This document shows, in pieces, positions 33,402-42,635 of a stretch of DNA of 64,000 nt. This stretch comes from Clostridiales bacterium (GTDB lineage: Bacteria; Bacillota; Clostridia; Peptostreptococcales; Anaerovoracaceae). Numbering within the stretch: the first letter of the stretch is position 1; the number at the start of each line of letters is the position of its first letter. The stretch covers positions 17,427 to 81,426 of the forward strand of contig SVCU01000006.1 of NCBI GenBank assembly GCA_015058215.1. The letters run 5' to 3'. A program made the translations under genes and the position numbers. The notes under the pieces are model-generated. The model saw only the letters and a list, made by a program, of their open reading frames with translations. It was not told where the DNA came from and ran no database searches.

Positions 33402-35099
33402 ATGAACAAAAACGGAAACAGGGGCCGGGAGCTCTGGGGAGCTCTCCTGACCCTCGGGTTAGCATACCTTTATATCGACTTTATCTTCTGGAGCGGGGAG
33501 GGGATCTCCGTTCTGCTCTTCGCCGCAGCCTACTGCGCGGTGGCGGGTACTTACTTAAACGCCTGCGGCCATCCGCAGACCAGAAAGAGTCTGGTCTGGA
33601 TGGGAGTGATCCTGCTTTCGGCCCTGTCCTTCGCTCTGATCGATGCCTGGCAGCTGAAGACGCTGAACATGCTGTTCCTCAGCTTTGCAGCGGTGTACTG
33701 GACGGCGGTCACCTGCGGCCGCCAGATCTCCGGCGGCATCAGCCTGTACAGCCTGGCAGAGCCTGTGAAGCAGATGATCCTGCTGCCCTTCGGCAATTTC
33801 GGACGGCTGTTTGCCGGCATCTTTGGCACGGCTGACCGGGCAGCTGCAAAGCCCGGAGCGGCACCTTCCGGTACCGCGGCCCCCGGGGCTGCGGCAGGGA
33901 CTTTGAATGAACGCTCTGCTACGGAATCCATTCCCGCCGCAGAGTTCCACGACCGCTGCAGTGGTGCCCAGTTCACCGCACCCCAGCCCATGAGCCGCCG
34001 CACCAAAAACGTGCTGGCCAGCCTGGTGAGCCTTCTGGTGCTGATTCCCGTGCTGGTGAGCGTGCTGCGCCTTCTGGCGGATGCGGACCCGGCATTCGAT
34101 TACCTGCTTTCCGGCCTCAATCGGCTGCCCATGCCCGACCTTTCCGAACTCATCGCCAACGGCATTTTGTCCATCCCCGTGGCCTGCTGGCTCTTCGGCC
34201 TCTTCCACGGCAACGGCAACGGCCGCCGTACGGAGCTGCTGACCGCAGAGCAGATGGAAAAAAGCCTGCCCAAACTGCAGCTGCTGCCCCGCGTCACCGT
34301 CTACGGCTTCCTGGCCGTTCTGACCGCAATTTATGCTCTGTTCTTCCTGGCACAGCTGGGTTATTTCCTGTCCGCCTTCGCCAGCAAGCTGCCGGAGACC
34401 ATGACCTATGCGGAATACGCCCGCCGGGGGTTCTTCGAACTCTGCAGTGTGGCAGGCATCAATCTGGCGGTTTTGGGCGGTGCCTGGCTCTTTCTCGACC
34501 GAGGGGAAAAACAGGCTGAAAACGGCGATTTTCGGCCTTCCAGAGGGCTTACAGCCTGGACCGCGGTGCTCTGCGTGTTCACGCTGCTGCTTCTGGTCAC
34601 CGCCTTCAGCAAGATGGTGATGTACATCGACTGTTACGGTCTGACCCACAAGCGGATCTACACAAGCTGCTTCATGGTGTTCCTGTTCCTGGTGTTCAGC
34701 ATCATCCTCCTGCGCCGCTTCGTGAAATTCCCCGCGGTGAAGATCGCTGCGGCAGCCGGGATCTGCGGCTTCCTGCTGCTGAATCTGGTCAACGTGGACG
34801 GCCTCATCGCCGGCTACAACATCGACCGGGTCATTGCCGCAGAAGAAGCGGGGCAGCATCTGGAACTGGACGTGCCCGCCCTCTTTGAACTCTCCGACGG
34901 CGCGGTGCCCGTCATCTATGACCGCTGGCAGAAGACCGATGACCCTCAGCTGAAAAAGCAGCTGGAGCAGGCCATCACCGGCCAGATCTGGGAGGAACAT
35001 CCCTTCAATGAGATCGAATTCCGCAACCGGCTGTCCGACTGGAAGGAATGGAATCTGCAGTACGAACGGGCCAAAAACATCCGCGAAAAATTTCTTTAA
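33402..35099 (+). CDS. DUF4173-type polytopic membrane protein
   Basis: 565 residues with about ten to twelve hydrophobic helices, fitting the DUF4153/DUF4173 group often found beside DUF2975-HTH pairs. A hydrophilic linker at residues about 145-205 is rich in A, G and P (AAAKPGAAPSG) and is poorly conserved-looking; its DNA contains a palindrome at 33874-33894. The C-terminal 80 residues are soluble. Start follows a weak GGGAAACTGAG. Function unknown. Confidence 0.75.
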   Translation: MNKNGNRGRELWGALLTLGLAYLYIDFIFWSGEGISVLLFAAAYCAVAGTYLNACGHPQTRKSLVWMGVILLSALSFALIDAWQLKTLNMLFLSFAAVYWTAVTCGRQISGGISLYSLAEPVKQMILLPFGNFGRLFAGIFGTADRAAAKPGAAPSGTAAPGAAAGTLNERSATESIPAAEFHDRCSGAQFTAPQPMSRRTKNVLASLVSLLVLIPVLVSVLRLLADADPAFDYLLSGLNRLPMPDLSELIANGILSIPVACWLFGLFHGNGNGRRTELLTAEQMEKSLPKLQLLPRVTVYGFLAVLTAIYALFFLAQLGYFLSAFASKLPETMTYAEYARRGFFELCSVAGINLAVLGGAWLFLDRGEKQAENGDFRPSRGLTAWTAVLCVFTLLLLVTAFSKMVMYIDCYGLTHKRIYTSCFMVFLFLVFSIILLRRFVKFPAVKIAAAAGICGFLLLNLVNVDGLIAGYNIDRVIAAEEAGQHLELDVPALFELSDGAVPVIYDRWQKTDDPQLKKQLEQAITGQIWEEHPFNEIEFRNRLSDWKEWNLQYERAKNIREKFL

Positions 35100-35117
35100 A
35101 AAAGTTTAAAAAAGTAC

Positions 35118-35146
35118 TTGCCAAATCCGAAGATCCATGCTATTAT
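35118..35146 (+). promoter_or_regulatory. Promoter of tRNA-Leu
   Basis: TTGCCA, 17 bases, TATTAT, 12 bases before the tRNA. Confidence 0.65.
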
Positions 35147-35158
35147 AAATTTCGTTGA

Positions 35159-35245
35159 GCAGGTATGGCGGAATTGGCAGACGCGTACGGTTCAGGTCCG
35201 TATGAAGGTTCCTTCATGAAGGTTCGAGTCCTTTTACCTGCACCA
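35159..35245 (+). tRNA. tRNA-Leu (anticodon CAG)
   Basis: 87 nt with encoded CCA. Acceptor GCAGGTA/TACCTGC, anticodon stem TACGG/CCGTA with loop TTCAGGT, long variable arm (GAAGGTTCCTTC). Confidence 0.95.
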
Positions 35246-35249
35246 CCAT

Positions 35250-35285
35250 AAAAACCTCGTCCATTCCGGACGAGGTTTTGTTTTT
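35250..35285 (+). terminator. Intrinsic terminator of tRNA-Leu
   Basis: AAAACCTCGTCC/GGACGAGGTTTT hairpin and T run. Confidence 0.85.
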
Positions 35286-35348
35286 AGATTCGTGCTGCAA
35301 GAACTTGCGGCAAGTGTATCAATCTCAATCTTTCCCGGAGGAAACAAA

Positions 35349-36566
35349 ATGAATCTGATTCAGAAATGGACCGAGATCAGCTTGGTAAAGCGGATCGTCG
35401 CAGGTCTTATTGTTGGCGCTCTTCTCGGTGCTTTCCTGCCCCAGGCAGAAGCCATCGGCATGTTGGGTACTCTCTTCGTCAATGCGCTGAAGGCGCTGGC
35501 ACCGCTGCTGGTCTTCTTCATCGTAATGCACGCGCTGGCTCAAAGAAAGAAGGGGACGAAAGGCAATATGGGCACGGTGGTGCTGCTGTACCTTGTGGGC
35601 ACCTTCGGTGCAGCCCTGGTGGCAGTTATCGCCAGCTTCCTGTTCCCCTCTACGCTGATGCTGGAGGGTGTGGAACAGATCGAACAGGCCGCCCCGCAGG
35701 GCATTCTGGAAGTTCTGACCAACCTGGTCACCGGCGCGGTCATGAACCCCATTGCCGCCATCACCTCCGCCAATTTCATCAGCGTTCTGTTCTGGGCTGT
35801 GATTTTCGGCATGGCGTTCCACAATGCCTCCGAAGGGACCAAAACCGTTGTAGGTGAAATCGCGGACATGCTGTCCACCGCCATCCGCTGGGTCATCCAG
35901 TGCGCCCCCTTCGGCATCCTGGGTCTGGTGTTCACCACCGTATCCACCACCGGCTTCAAGGCGTTCCTGGATTACGGCCAGCTGGTGCTGGTGCTGGTGG
36001 GCTCCATGCTCTTTGTGGCCCTGGTCATGAATCCTCTGATCGTGTTCTTCTGCACCCGCAAGAATCCCTATCCTCTGGTGCTGAAGTGCCTGAAGGACAG
36101 CGGCATCATGGCGTTCTTCACCAGAAGCTCCGCCGCAAACATTCCCGTCAACATGCGCCTCTGCAAGGAACTGGGTCTGGATGAAGACAAATACTCCGTT
36201 TCCATTCCTTTGGGCGCTACCATCAATATGGCAGGTGCCGCCATTACCATTTCCGTGCTGACCCTGGCCACCGCCAACACTCTGGGCATTCAGGTGGATT
36301 TCCTCACCGCTCTGCTGCTGAGCGTTCTGTCCGCCCTGGGTGCCTGCGGTGCTTCCGGCGTAGCCGGCGGTTCCCTGCTGCTGATCCCCATGGCCTGCAG
36401 CCTGTTCGGGATCGGAAGCGATATTGCCATGCAGGTGGTGGGTATCGGCTTTATCATCGGCGTGATCCAGGACTCCTGTGAAACCGCTCTGAATTCTTCT
36501 TCCGACGTGCTGTTCACCGCAGCCGCAGAACTGCGCGACCGCCGTCTGGCAGAAAAGAACAAATAA
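35349..36566 (+). CDS. sstT: Serine/threonine:sodium symporter
   Basis: 405 residues, the normal SstT length, with eight helices and two re-entrant loops of the dicarboxylate/amino-acid:cation symporter fold. [14 protein letters not shown] near residue 260 is the serine-rich hairpin specific to SstT, and [13 protein letters not shown] is the conserved Na+/substrate segment. Imports serine and threonine with sodium. Start follows CGGAGGAAACAAA. Single gene. Confidence 0.93.
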   Translation: MNLIQKWTEISLVKRIVAGLIVGALLGAFLPQAEAIGMLGTLFVNALKALAPLLVFFIVMHALAQRKKGTKGNMGTVVLLYLVGTFGAALVAVIASFLFPSTLMLEGVEQIEQAAPQGILEVLTNLVTGAVMNPIAAITSANFISVLFWAVIFGMAFHNASEGTKTVVGEIADMLSTAIRWVIQCAPFGILGLVFTTVSTTGFKAFLDYGQLVLVLVGSMLFVALVMNPLIVFFCTRKNPYPLVLKCLKDSGIMAFFTRSSAANIPVNMRLCKELGLDEDKYSVSIPLGATINMAGAAITISVLTLATANTLGIQVDFLTALLLSVLSALGACGASGVAGGSLLLIPMACSLFGIGSDIAMQVVGIGFIIGVIQDSCETALNSSSDVLFTAAAELRDRRLAEKNK

Positions 36567-36578
36567 AAAAACAGAAAG

Positions 36579-36613
36579 AAAGGCCCGCTGCCGGATGGCA
36601 GCGGGCCTTTTTG
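36579..36613 (+). terminator. Intrinsic terminator of sstT
   Basis: AAAGGCCCGCTGCC/GGCAGCGGGCCTTT hairpin with T tail. Confidence 0.85.
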
Positions 36614-36642
36614 CGCGGCAAACGCAAGGCGCCGCGCAAAAG

Positions 36643-36668
36643 AAAAGGACCCGGAACGGGTCCTTTTT
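36643..36668 (-). terminator. Intrinsic terminator of the ZIP gene
   Basis: AAAAGGACCCG/CGGGTCCTTTT hairpin; on the - strand it lies 11 bases after the ZIP stop and ends in TTTT. Confidence 0.75.
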
Positions 36669-36678
36669 GATTGCGTTT

Positions 36679-37461
36679 TTAGGAAAGGGCGACATCCAGT
36701 ACCATCATCAGGGAGAAGCCGGCAGCGAAGAACAGGGGCCCCAGGTGGGAGTGCTCGCCTTCGGACATTTCCGGGATCAGCTCTTCCACCACCACGTAGA
36801 GCATGGCACCGGCGGAGAAGCTGAGAAGATAGGGGAGGATGGGAACCATAAGGCTGGCCAAAAGGATGGTCAGAATGGCTCCCAGAGGCTCTACGGCCCC
36901 GGACAGAACGCCCCAGCCGAAGGCTTTGCTGCGCCCCATGCCGTTGCTTTTCAGGGGCATGGAGATGATGGCACCTTCGGGCAGGTTTTGCAGGGCGATG
37001 CCCAGGGAAAGGGCCAGGGCACCGGCGAAGGAGATGCCTTCGCTGCCCGTGAGCCAACCGGAGATCACAACGCCTACGGCCATGCCTTCCGGCAGATTGT
37101 GGAGGGCGACGGCCAGCACCATCATGGTGGATTTGCCGAGGCCGCAGGATTTCCCTTCGGGGCAGTCGGAGTTCAGGTGCATGTGGGGGATCAGACGGTC
37201 AAGCAGAAGCAGGAACAGGAAGCCCAGCCACAGGCCGATGAAGGCCGGCAGGAAGGAGAGCTTCCCCATGTGGGCCGATTGGTCCATGGCGGGGATCAGA
37301 AGGCTCCAGATGGAAGCTGCCACCATGACGCCGGAGGCAAAGCCGGTGAGGATCCGCTGCAGATTGCGGCTCATGGACCCTTTCAGAAAATAGACGAAAG
37401 CGGCTCCCAGGGATGTGCCCAGGAAGGGCAGAAGGACCGCGGCGGCAGCTTGAGGCATCAT
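36679..37461 (-). CDS. zupT: ZIP-family divalent metal transporter (ZupT type)
   Basis: 260 residues with eight hydrophobic helices. The metal path is formed by HNLPEGMAVG in helix 4 and QNLPEGAI in helix 5, the two signature motifs of ZIP proteins (the first His of the second motif is Gln, as in many bacterial ZIPs). Imports zinc or related metals. Four bases separate its start from the CorC-like gene upstream, so they form one operon. Start follows AGGAGGAATAAGTT. Confidence 0.9.
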   Translation of the reverse strand: MMPQAAAAVLLPFLGTSLGAAFVYFLKGSMSRNLQRILTGFASGVMVAASIWSLLIPAMDQSAHMGKLSFLPAFIGLWLGFLFLLLLDRLIPHMHLNSDCPEGKSCGLGKSTMMVLAVALHNLPEGMAVGVVISGWLTGSEGISFAGALALSLGIALQNLPEGAIISMPLKSNGMGRSKAFGWGVLSGAVEPLGAILTILLASLMVPILPYLLSFSAGAMLYVVVEELIPEMSEGEHSHLGPLFFAAGFSLMMVLDVALS

Positions 37462-37464
37462 AAC

Positions 37465-38709
37465 TTATTCCTCCTCTTTGGGGAGAACCTTCACGTCGAT
37501 CTCTTCGATGCGGTGATGGTCCACCTCCGCAATGGTGATAACCAGGTTTTCATAAGAAAAACTCTGGCCGGCTTCGGGAAGCTGGCCCAGATAGTCCATG
37601 ATCCAGCCGCCTACGGAAGCCATTTCCGTTTCGATCTTCAGTTCAAAATGGTCGCAGAAATCATCGATGGCCATGCCGGCATCGATGCGGAAGGTGTCCT
37701 TGCCCAGATCCTGCACTTCTTCGATGACTTCATCGTGTTCGTCCCAGATCTCGCCCACCAGCTCTTCCAGGATGTCTTCCATGGTGACGATACCGTAGGT
37801 GCCGCTGTACTCGTCCAGCACGACGGCCACGTGGGACTTGGCCTTCTGCAGCTTTTCCAGAAGGTCGTCGATGCGCTCGTTGCGCAGTACGAATACGGGC
37901 GGGGTCATGATGCTGCGGATATCGCCTTCGATGACACCGGTGCCGTGGTAGAAGTCTTTGATGTGGATCACGCCTACGATCTTGTCGATGGAATCTTCGT
38001 AGACCAGAAGGCGGGAGAATTTGGTTTCGGAGAAGACCGCGGCGATCTCTTCCTTGGTGCTGTCGATGGAGACGGCCTCCAGGTCCACACGGTGGGTGAT
38101 GATGTCCTTGGCTTCCAGGTCACCGAATTCGATGGCATTCTTCAGCAGATCGCCTTCGTCTTCGTCGATGGTGCCTTCCTGCTGTACTTCATCCACCAGC
38201 ATCAGCAGTTCTTCCTGAGACATTCTGGTTTCTTTATCCAGATGGAACAGGCGGGAAAGCAGCTTCTTCCAGGCGGAGAAAATGGCGTTGATGGGGGTCA
38301 GGACCACCATCAGGATCCGCAGCAAGGGGGCGGCAAACATGGAGAAGGATTCGGCGGCATCTTTGGCGATGCTCTTGGGAGTGATCTCACCGAAGATCAG
38401 GATGACGATGGTCAGCACCACGGTGGAAACGGTGGCACCGGAATCCCCCAGCATTTTGATGAACATGACGGTGGCAAGGGAAGAGGCACCGATATTAACG
38501 ATATTATTGCCCACCAGGATGGTGGAAATTACTTTATCGTATTTTTCGGAGAGTTCCAGCACCAGCGCAGCCTTTTTGTTGCCCTTTTCGGCAAGGGTGC
38601 GCATGCGGGTCTTATTAAAGGCAGAAAAGGCGGTCTCTGTGGCTGAAAAATACCCGGAGAAGATCACCAGGATAACGAGAGCGATAAGATACGGGACATA
38701 GTCGTTCAT
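37465..38709 (-). CDS. CNNM/CorC-family transporter with CBS domains
   Basis: 414 residues. DUF21 membrane domain of three to four helices (residues 1-190), with FGEITPKSIAKD; then a CBS pair (residues about 200-330, ending in EDILEELVGEIWDEHDE) and a C-terminal CorC_HlyC domain. This TlyC/YhdP-type family is linked to magnesium or other divalent cation efflux. Start follows AAAGGAGTTTAAACCAATCT. It has a consensus promoter and leads the operon with the ZIP importer. Confidence 0.9.
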   Translation of the reverse strand: MNDYVPYLIALVILVIFSGYFSATETAFSAFNKTRMRTLAEKGNKKAALVLELSEKYDKVISTILVGNNIVNIGASSLATVMFIKMLGDSGATVSTVVLTIVILIFGEITPKSIAKDAAESFSMFAAPLLRILMVVLTPINAIFSAWKKLLSRLFHLDKETRMSQEELLMLVDEVQQEGTIDEDEGDLLKNAIEFGDLEAKDIITHRVDLEAVSIDSTKEEIAAVFSETKFSRLLVYEDSIDKIVGVIHIKDFYHGTGVIEGDIRSIMTPPVFVLRNERIDDLLEKLQKAKSHVAVVLDEYSGTYGIVTMEDILEELVGEIWDEHDEVIEEVQDLGKDTFRIDAGMAIDDFCDHFELKIETEMASVGGWIMDYLGQLPEAGQSFSYENLVITIAEVDHHRIEEIDVKVLPKEEE

Positions 38710-38741
38710 AGATTGGTTTAAACTCCTTTACATAGACAAAA

Positions 38742-38770
38742 ATTATACAGGACGCAAGAATTTCTGTCAA
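38742..38770 (-). promoter_or_regulatory. Promoter of the CorC-ZIP operon
   Basis: On the - strand: full consensus TTGACA, 17 bases, TATAAT. The strongest-looking promoter in the window. Confidence 0.8.
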
Positions 38771-38837
38771 TGGTGTTTGACCGGGCAGTGGGTGGGTATA
38801 AACGACATATGACGGAAATGATAAGGAGGTGTTTTCT

Positions 38838-39653
38838 TTGCCCAGACCCCAGAAGTGCCGGCGCATCTGCCGGGAACCGGATTTTACCTGTTTCACGCCC
38901 AGTGGCGCGGAAGAGGGGGATCAGGTGATCCTTTCTCTGGATGAATTTGAAGTGATCCGCTTGGTGGATCTGGAAAAGAAGACCCATGAACAATGCGCTG
39001 CCCAGATGGAGGTCTCCCGCACCACGGTGACGGAGATCTACGAAAGCGCCCGTGCCAAGATCGCGGACAGTCTGGTAAATGGGCGGCAGCTTCTGATTTC
39101 CGGCGGCAATTACCGGCTCTGCAGCGGCGAAAGCGCCAAGTGCTGCGGGGGCGGGTGCAGAAAGCGTGAATTGACTGCCCAAAGAGCGGCCCAAATGAAA
39201 GGAGAAACAACCCAAATGAAAATTGCAGTTACCTATGAAAACGGACAGATCTTCCAGCACTTTGGCCATACCGAAACCTTTGCGGTGTACGAAGTGGAAG
39301 ATAACAAAGTAGTGGAAAAGAAGCTGGTCAGCAGCGGTGGTACCGGTCACGGTGCTCTGGCATATCTGCTGCAGGAAACCGGCGTGGAAGTGCTGATCTG
39401 CGGCGGCATCGGCGGCGGTGCACAGCAGGCTCTGGCCAATGCCGGTATCCGTCTCTTCGGCGGCGTTTCCGGTGATGCGGATGCAGCGGTACAGGCTCTG
39501 CTGGACGGCAGCCTGGCTTACAACCCCAATGTGATGTGCAACCACCACGGTGAAGGCCATCACCACGATCATGACTGCGGCAGCCACGGTCACAACTGCG
39601 GCGACCACGGCCACGATCATCACTGCGGCGGCCACGGTCATCAGTGCCACTAA
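38838..39653 (+). CDS. DUF134-NifX/NifB-like fusion protein with histidine-rich tail
   Basis: 271 residues from a TTG start at 38838, chosen because AAGGAGG lies eight bases before it and DUF134 proteins begin MPRP. Residues 1-110: DUF134, a helix-turn-helix-like domain (HEQCAAQMEVSRTTVTEI) ending in a cysteine cluster CCGGGC. Residues about 127-230: a dinitrogenase FeMo-cofactor-binding-type domain (FQHFGHTETFAVYEV, GGIGGGAQQAL). The last 35 residues are H, G, C and D. An internal ATG at 39216 with AAAGGAG upstream could start the second domain alone. Function probably concerns metal or iron-sulfur handling; not a nitrogenase context. Confidence 0.85.
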   Translation: MPRPQKCRRICREPDFTCFTPSGAEEGDQVILSLDEFEVIRLVDLEKKTHEQCAAQMEVSRTTVTEIYESARAKIADSLVNGRQLLISGGNYRLCSGESAKCCGGGCRKRELTAQRAAQMKGETTQMKIAVTYENGQIFQHFGHTETFAVYEVEDNKVVEKKLVSSGGTGHGALAYLLQETGVEVLICGGIGGGAQQALANAGIRLFGGVSGDADAAVQALLDGSLAYNPNVMCNHHGEGHHHDHDCGSHGHNCGDHGHDHHCGGHGHQCH

Positions 39654-39695
39654 GTGAAACCTCGCGGCGGCTGCGGCCGGCGTGCCACGAAAGAC

Positions 39696-39725
39696 TTGCA
39701 AAGGACTTCCTTCCTATTGTACAAT
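39696..39725 (+). promoter_or_regulatory. Promoter of the UPF0158 gene
   Basis: TTGCAA, 18 bases, TACAAT. Confidence 0.6.
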
Positions 39726-39756
39726 GGAAACAGAGTACGGAAGGAGGTCCTTTTTT

Positions 39757-40206
39757 ATGCAGACCACATTTCAAGAAATCGTAGAAGCCCTCAAAACCAC
39801 AAGGGAGGGAACCACCTATTACTATGACCAAAAGCGGGGTAAGCTGTACCTGCGTCCGGATGCCGACATGTTCGGGTTCGATCTTCACTGGCTTGAGAAG
39901 GAGCTGGAAAAGGACCCGGACCGGTACCTCCGGCTTCCGGATAACGAAGAGATCAACCTCTACGGCATGATGGCAAGTTTCCCCGAAGTGCTGCCGGAGG
40001 ATGCCGCATCCTTCCGAAGGGATGTGGAACTGGCGGTACAGGGCAAGACCGCCTACCAGCGGTTTAAATATCTGGTCTACGGAAGCAAGTACGAAGACCT
40101 GTGGAGAGCCCATAAGGATAGCTGCTATAAAGCCATCGCCGAGAACTGGTGCCGGGCAAACGGCCTGGAAACACTTTGTGAAGTAAATGCAGAACAGGTG
40201 GTATAA
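39757..40206 (+). CDS. UPF0158 family protein
   Basis: 149 residues, acidic and soluble. Strings such as YYYDQKRGKLYL near the N-terminus and FRRDVELAVQGKTAYQRFKYLV in the middle match the UPF0158 pattern of small proteins with no settled function. Start follows GGAAGGAGGTCC. The rlmD gene starts eight bases after the stop, so both are probably on one transcript. Confidence 0.75.
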   Translation: MQTTFQEIVEALKTTREGTTYYYDQKRGKLYLRPDADMFGFDLHWLEKELEKDPDRYLRLPDNEEINLYGMMASFPEVLPEDAASFRRDVELAVQGKTAYQRFKYLVYGSKYEDLWRAHKDSCYKAIAENWCRANGLETLCEVNAEQVV

Positions 40207-40213
40207 ATAAAAA

Positions 40214-41689
40214 ATGAAAGTCGCTGAAATTCAGGAATTACAGATCGTTGACCTGACCCGTCAGGGGGATGGCGTGGGCCGTCTGGACGGCCTGGCCGTT
40301 TTCGTTCCCGGAGCCCTGCCCGGAGAGCGGGTCAAAGTGGAACTGACGGAAAAGAAAAAGAGCTTCGCAAGGGCGAAACTGTTGGAAATTCAAGAGGTTT
40401 CGCCGGCAAGACGGGAACCCTTCTGCAGCCAGAGCAAGAGCTGCGGCGGCTGCGGTTTGGGTCACTTGGATTACAATAATCAACTTACGGTAAAGGAAAA
40501 ATGGGTGAAGGACACCCTCTCCCGCATCGGCAATATCGATGAAAAACTGGTGGAATCCATCGTGGGAATGGAGGGGGAACCCTACCGGTACCGCAATAAA
40601 GCGGTGATGCCCGTGGGAAGAGGTCCCAAGGGAACCTGCACCGTAGGCTACCACCAGGCACGCAGCCATCAGGTGACGGACTGCAGGGCCTGCCTGCTGC
40701 AGACGGAGGCGGCAGATCTCCTTGCGGAAGGGCTGCGCCGGTACGTGAAGGAAAGCGGCTGCTCCGTCTACGACGACAAAGAGGGCAAGGGCATCCTGCG
40801 TCAGCTGATGGTACGAACCGGCTTCGGCACCAATCAGGTGATGGCCATGCTGCACGTGACGAATAAAGAACTCCCCGATCCGCAGCTTCTGGCAGACTGC
40901 CTGGTAGATGCTCTTGAGGAAACCGATTTCGAACTGGTGAGCCTGGTGCTCTGCGTCAATAAAGAAAAGGGGGCCAAGGGCCTCATGGGCGGTCAGTGCA
41001 TCACTCTGGCCGGAAAGCCCGTCATCGAAGAAGAACTCTGCGGCATGTACTGGGAGATCTCGCCGCTGTCTTTCTATCAGGTGAACCCGGTGCAGATGGA
41101 AAAACTTTACGCCGCCGTGGACGAGTTCGCCGACGTGCAGCCCGGGGAAGTGGTGTTGGACCTTTACTGCGGTGCCGGTACCATCGGGCTGACCCTGCAC
41201 AAGAAAGCCGACCATGTTTTGGGCATCGAATCCGTAAAGCCCGCCGTGCTGGATGCCAACCGCAATGCAACTATCAACGGCGCCTGGAATGCGGAATTCC
41301 TCTGCGGCAAAGCGGAAGAAGTGCTGCCCAATATGTTTGCTGAGCAGAAAAAGGCTGCGGAAGAAGCAGCCGCCGAAGGCGCAGCAGAACCGGCAGAAGC
41401 CGCCAAGTTCCGCCCTGAACTGCAGTTCCCCTCCGGCTTCCACGCTCCTGCCGACGTGGTGATCCTGGATCCGCCCCGGGCCGGCTGCGAAGAAGCCCTG
41501 CTGGAAGCCGCCGTGCAGACGGAAGCAAGCCGCATGGTTTATGTTTCCTGCGACCCCGCCACCCTGGCCAGAGATCTGAAATACCTGGAGGAACACGGCT
41601 ACAAAGTGGTCAAGGCACGGCCCTATGACCTCTTCCCCCACACACTCCATGTGGAATGCGCCTGCCTGCTGGTGCGGGAAGGGCAGTAA
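40214..41689 (+). CDS. rlmD: 23S rRNA (uracil-5-)-methyltransferase, RumA/RlmCD type
   Basis: 491 residues. N-terminal TRAM domain (VDLTRQGDGVGRLDG), 4Fe-4S cysteines in CSQSKSCGGCGLGHLDY, SAM site DLYCGAGTIGL near residue 315 and catalytic cysteine in VSCDPATLARDL. Methylates uracils of 23S rRNA at carbon 5. Residues about 376-402 form an A/E/P-rich insertion (AAEEAAAEGAAEPAEAA) before the PPRAGC motif, similar in kind to insertions in trmD and trmN6. The start has no strong ribosome site and may depend on coupling. Confidence 0.92.
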   Translation: MKVAEIQELQIVDLTRQGDGVGRLDGLAVFVPGALPGERVKVELTEKKKSFARAKLLEIQEVSPARREPFCSQSKSCGGCGLGHLDYNNQLTVKEKWVKDTLSRIGNIDEKLVESIVGMEGEPYRYRNKAVMPVGRGPKGTCTVGYHQARSHQVTDCRACLLQTEAADLLAEGLRRYVKESGCSVYDDKEGKGILRQLMVRTGFGTNQVMAMLHVTNKELPDPQLLADCLVDALEETDFELVSLVLCVNKEKGAKGLMGGQCITLAGKPVIEEELCGMYWEISPLSFYQVNPVQMEKLYAAVDEFADVQPGEVVLDLYCGAGTIGLTLHKKADHVLGIESVKPAVLDANRNATINGAWNAEFLCGKAEEVLPNMFAEQKKAAEEAAAEGAAEPAEAAKFRPELQFPSGFHAPADVVILDPPRAGCEEALLEAAVQTEASRMVYVSCDPATLARDLKYLEEHGYKVVKARPYDLFPHTLHVECACLLVREGQ

Positions 41690-41709
41690 CAACAGGTGGA
41701 GAAATCGCT

Positions 41710-42072
41710 ATGAGACTGAAAAACGTACTGATCGTTGTAAACGATATGGAAGCCTCCCGGAAGTTCTATCATGACCTGTTCGGACTGAATCTGGTCTTCG
41801 ACCATGGCGGCAACATGATCCTGACGGAAGGCCTGGTGCTGCAGGACGTGAAATACTGGAAGGAGTTTCTGGGCAAGGAGATCCTGCCGGAAAACAACTG
41901 CAGCGAACTCTATTTCGAAGAAACGGATCTGGAAGGCTTCGTTGAAAAACTGGAACGTCTGTATCCGGATACCAAATACGTAAACAAGCTGATGACCCAC
42001 AGCTGGGGGCAGAAGGTGGTCCGCTTCTACGATCCGGACGGCAATCTGATCGAAGTGGGAACACCGGCGTAG
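41710..42072 (+). CDS. VOC-superfamily (glyoxalase-like) protein
   Basis: 120 residues with the beta-alpha-beta-beta-beta repeats of the vicinal oxygen chelate fold: VVNDMEASRKFYHDLFGL at the N-terminus and VRFYDPDGNLIEVG at the C-terminus. Metal ligands are partly recognisable (final Glu in LIEVG). Substrate unknown; such proteins include glyoxalases and antibiotic-binding proteins. Start follows AGGTGGAGAAATCGCT. Confidence 0.85.
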   Translation: MRLKNVLIVVNDMEASRKFYHDLFGLNLVFDHGGNMILTEGLVLQDVKYWKEFLGKEILPENNCSELYFEETDLEGFVEKLERLYPDTKYVNKLMTHSWGQKVVRFYDPDGNLIEVGTPA

Positions 42073-42104
42073 AAGTGGAGATAAAAAAGAAAGAAGGAAG
42101 TCTC

Positions 42105-42593
42105 ATGAAGAAAGAAAACATCACAAAAGAAGTCGCTGCCGCAAGAGCAACCTTGTGGAAAGGTCTGGGGATTGCCTGGATGATTCTGGGGGTTCTTTGT
42201 GTCATCGTTTTGATAGAGGCCCCTATTTATGTTCCTGTAGCAGTAGGTCTCGTTGTGTTTCTTATGGGTGTGTATTTCATCCACTTGGGCGGCAAGTACA
42301 TCAAAGAATACGGTGTGGATGCCGAACAGCGAGAAAAAGGGAAAGGTATTGCGAAAACTTCTCTGAAAAAATTCCTTGCCGTATTCATCCCGGTCTTCTT
42401 AGTGGCCCTGGTACTTGCGTTTGCCATGTCCGGTGGCTTTGAATCCATCTCGGGACATGAAAACACCTGTGGTTCCTGCGGAAGAAGCTGGGGAGCCGGA
42501 GACAGCGGCGGAAACTATAGAAACATCGCCCAAACAGGTATGTGCAATAATTGCGAAGAAAACTATCAGGATCTGAAACATTATTTGGATTGA
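42105..42593 (+). CDS. Membrane protein with C-terminal zinc-ribbon-like cysteines
   Basis: 162 residues, family not recognised. Two adjacent helices (about 23-40 and 44-62), a third at 93-112, then a tail with CGSCGRSW and CNNCEENY, a CxxC...CxxC pattern spaced about 27 residues, likely a zinc ribbon. AT-richer than its neighbours. Start at 42105 follows AGAAGGAAGTCTC, ten codons after an earlier in-frame ATG. Confidence 0.7.
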   Translation: MKKENITKEVAAARATLWKGLGIAWMILGVLCVIVLIEAPIYVPVAVGLVVFLMGVYFIHLGGKYIKEYGVDAEQREKGKGIAKTSLKKFLAVFIPVFLVALVLAFAMSGGFESISGHENTCGSCGRSWGAGDSGGNYRNIAQTGMCNNCEENYQDLKHYLD

Positions 42594-42635
42594 GAAAAAT
42601 GGATTTGGATCATATGATTCAGAAAGGATGAAACC

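Noticed and set aside
36595..38646. Open frame of 683 codons on the + strand across the ZIP and CorC genes
   Set aside because: Antisense shadow; starts inside the sstT terminator region.
38838..39653. Nitrogen fixation from the NifX-like domain
   Set aside because: No nifH, nifD, nifK or nifB genes; this domain is common in proteins unrelated to nitrogenase.
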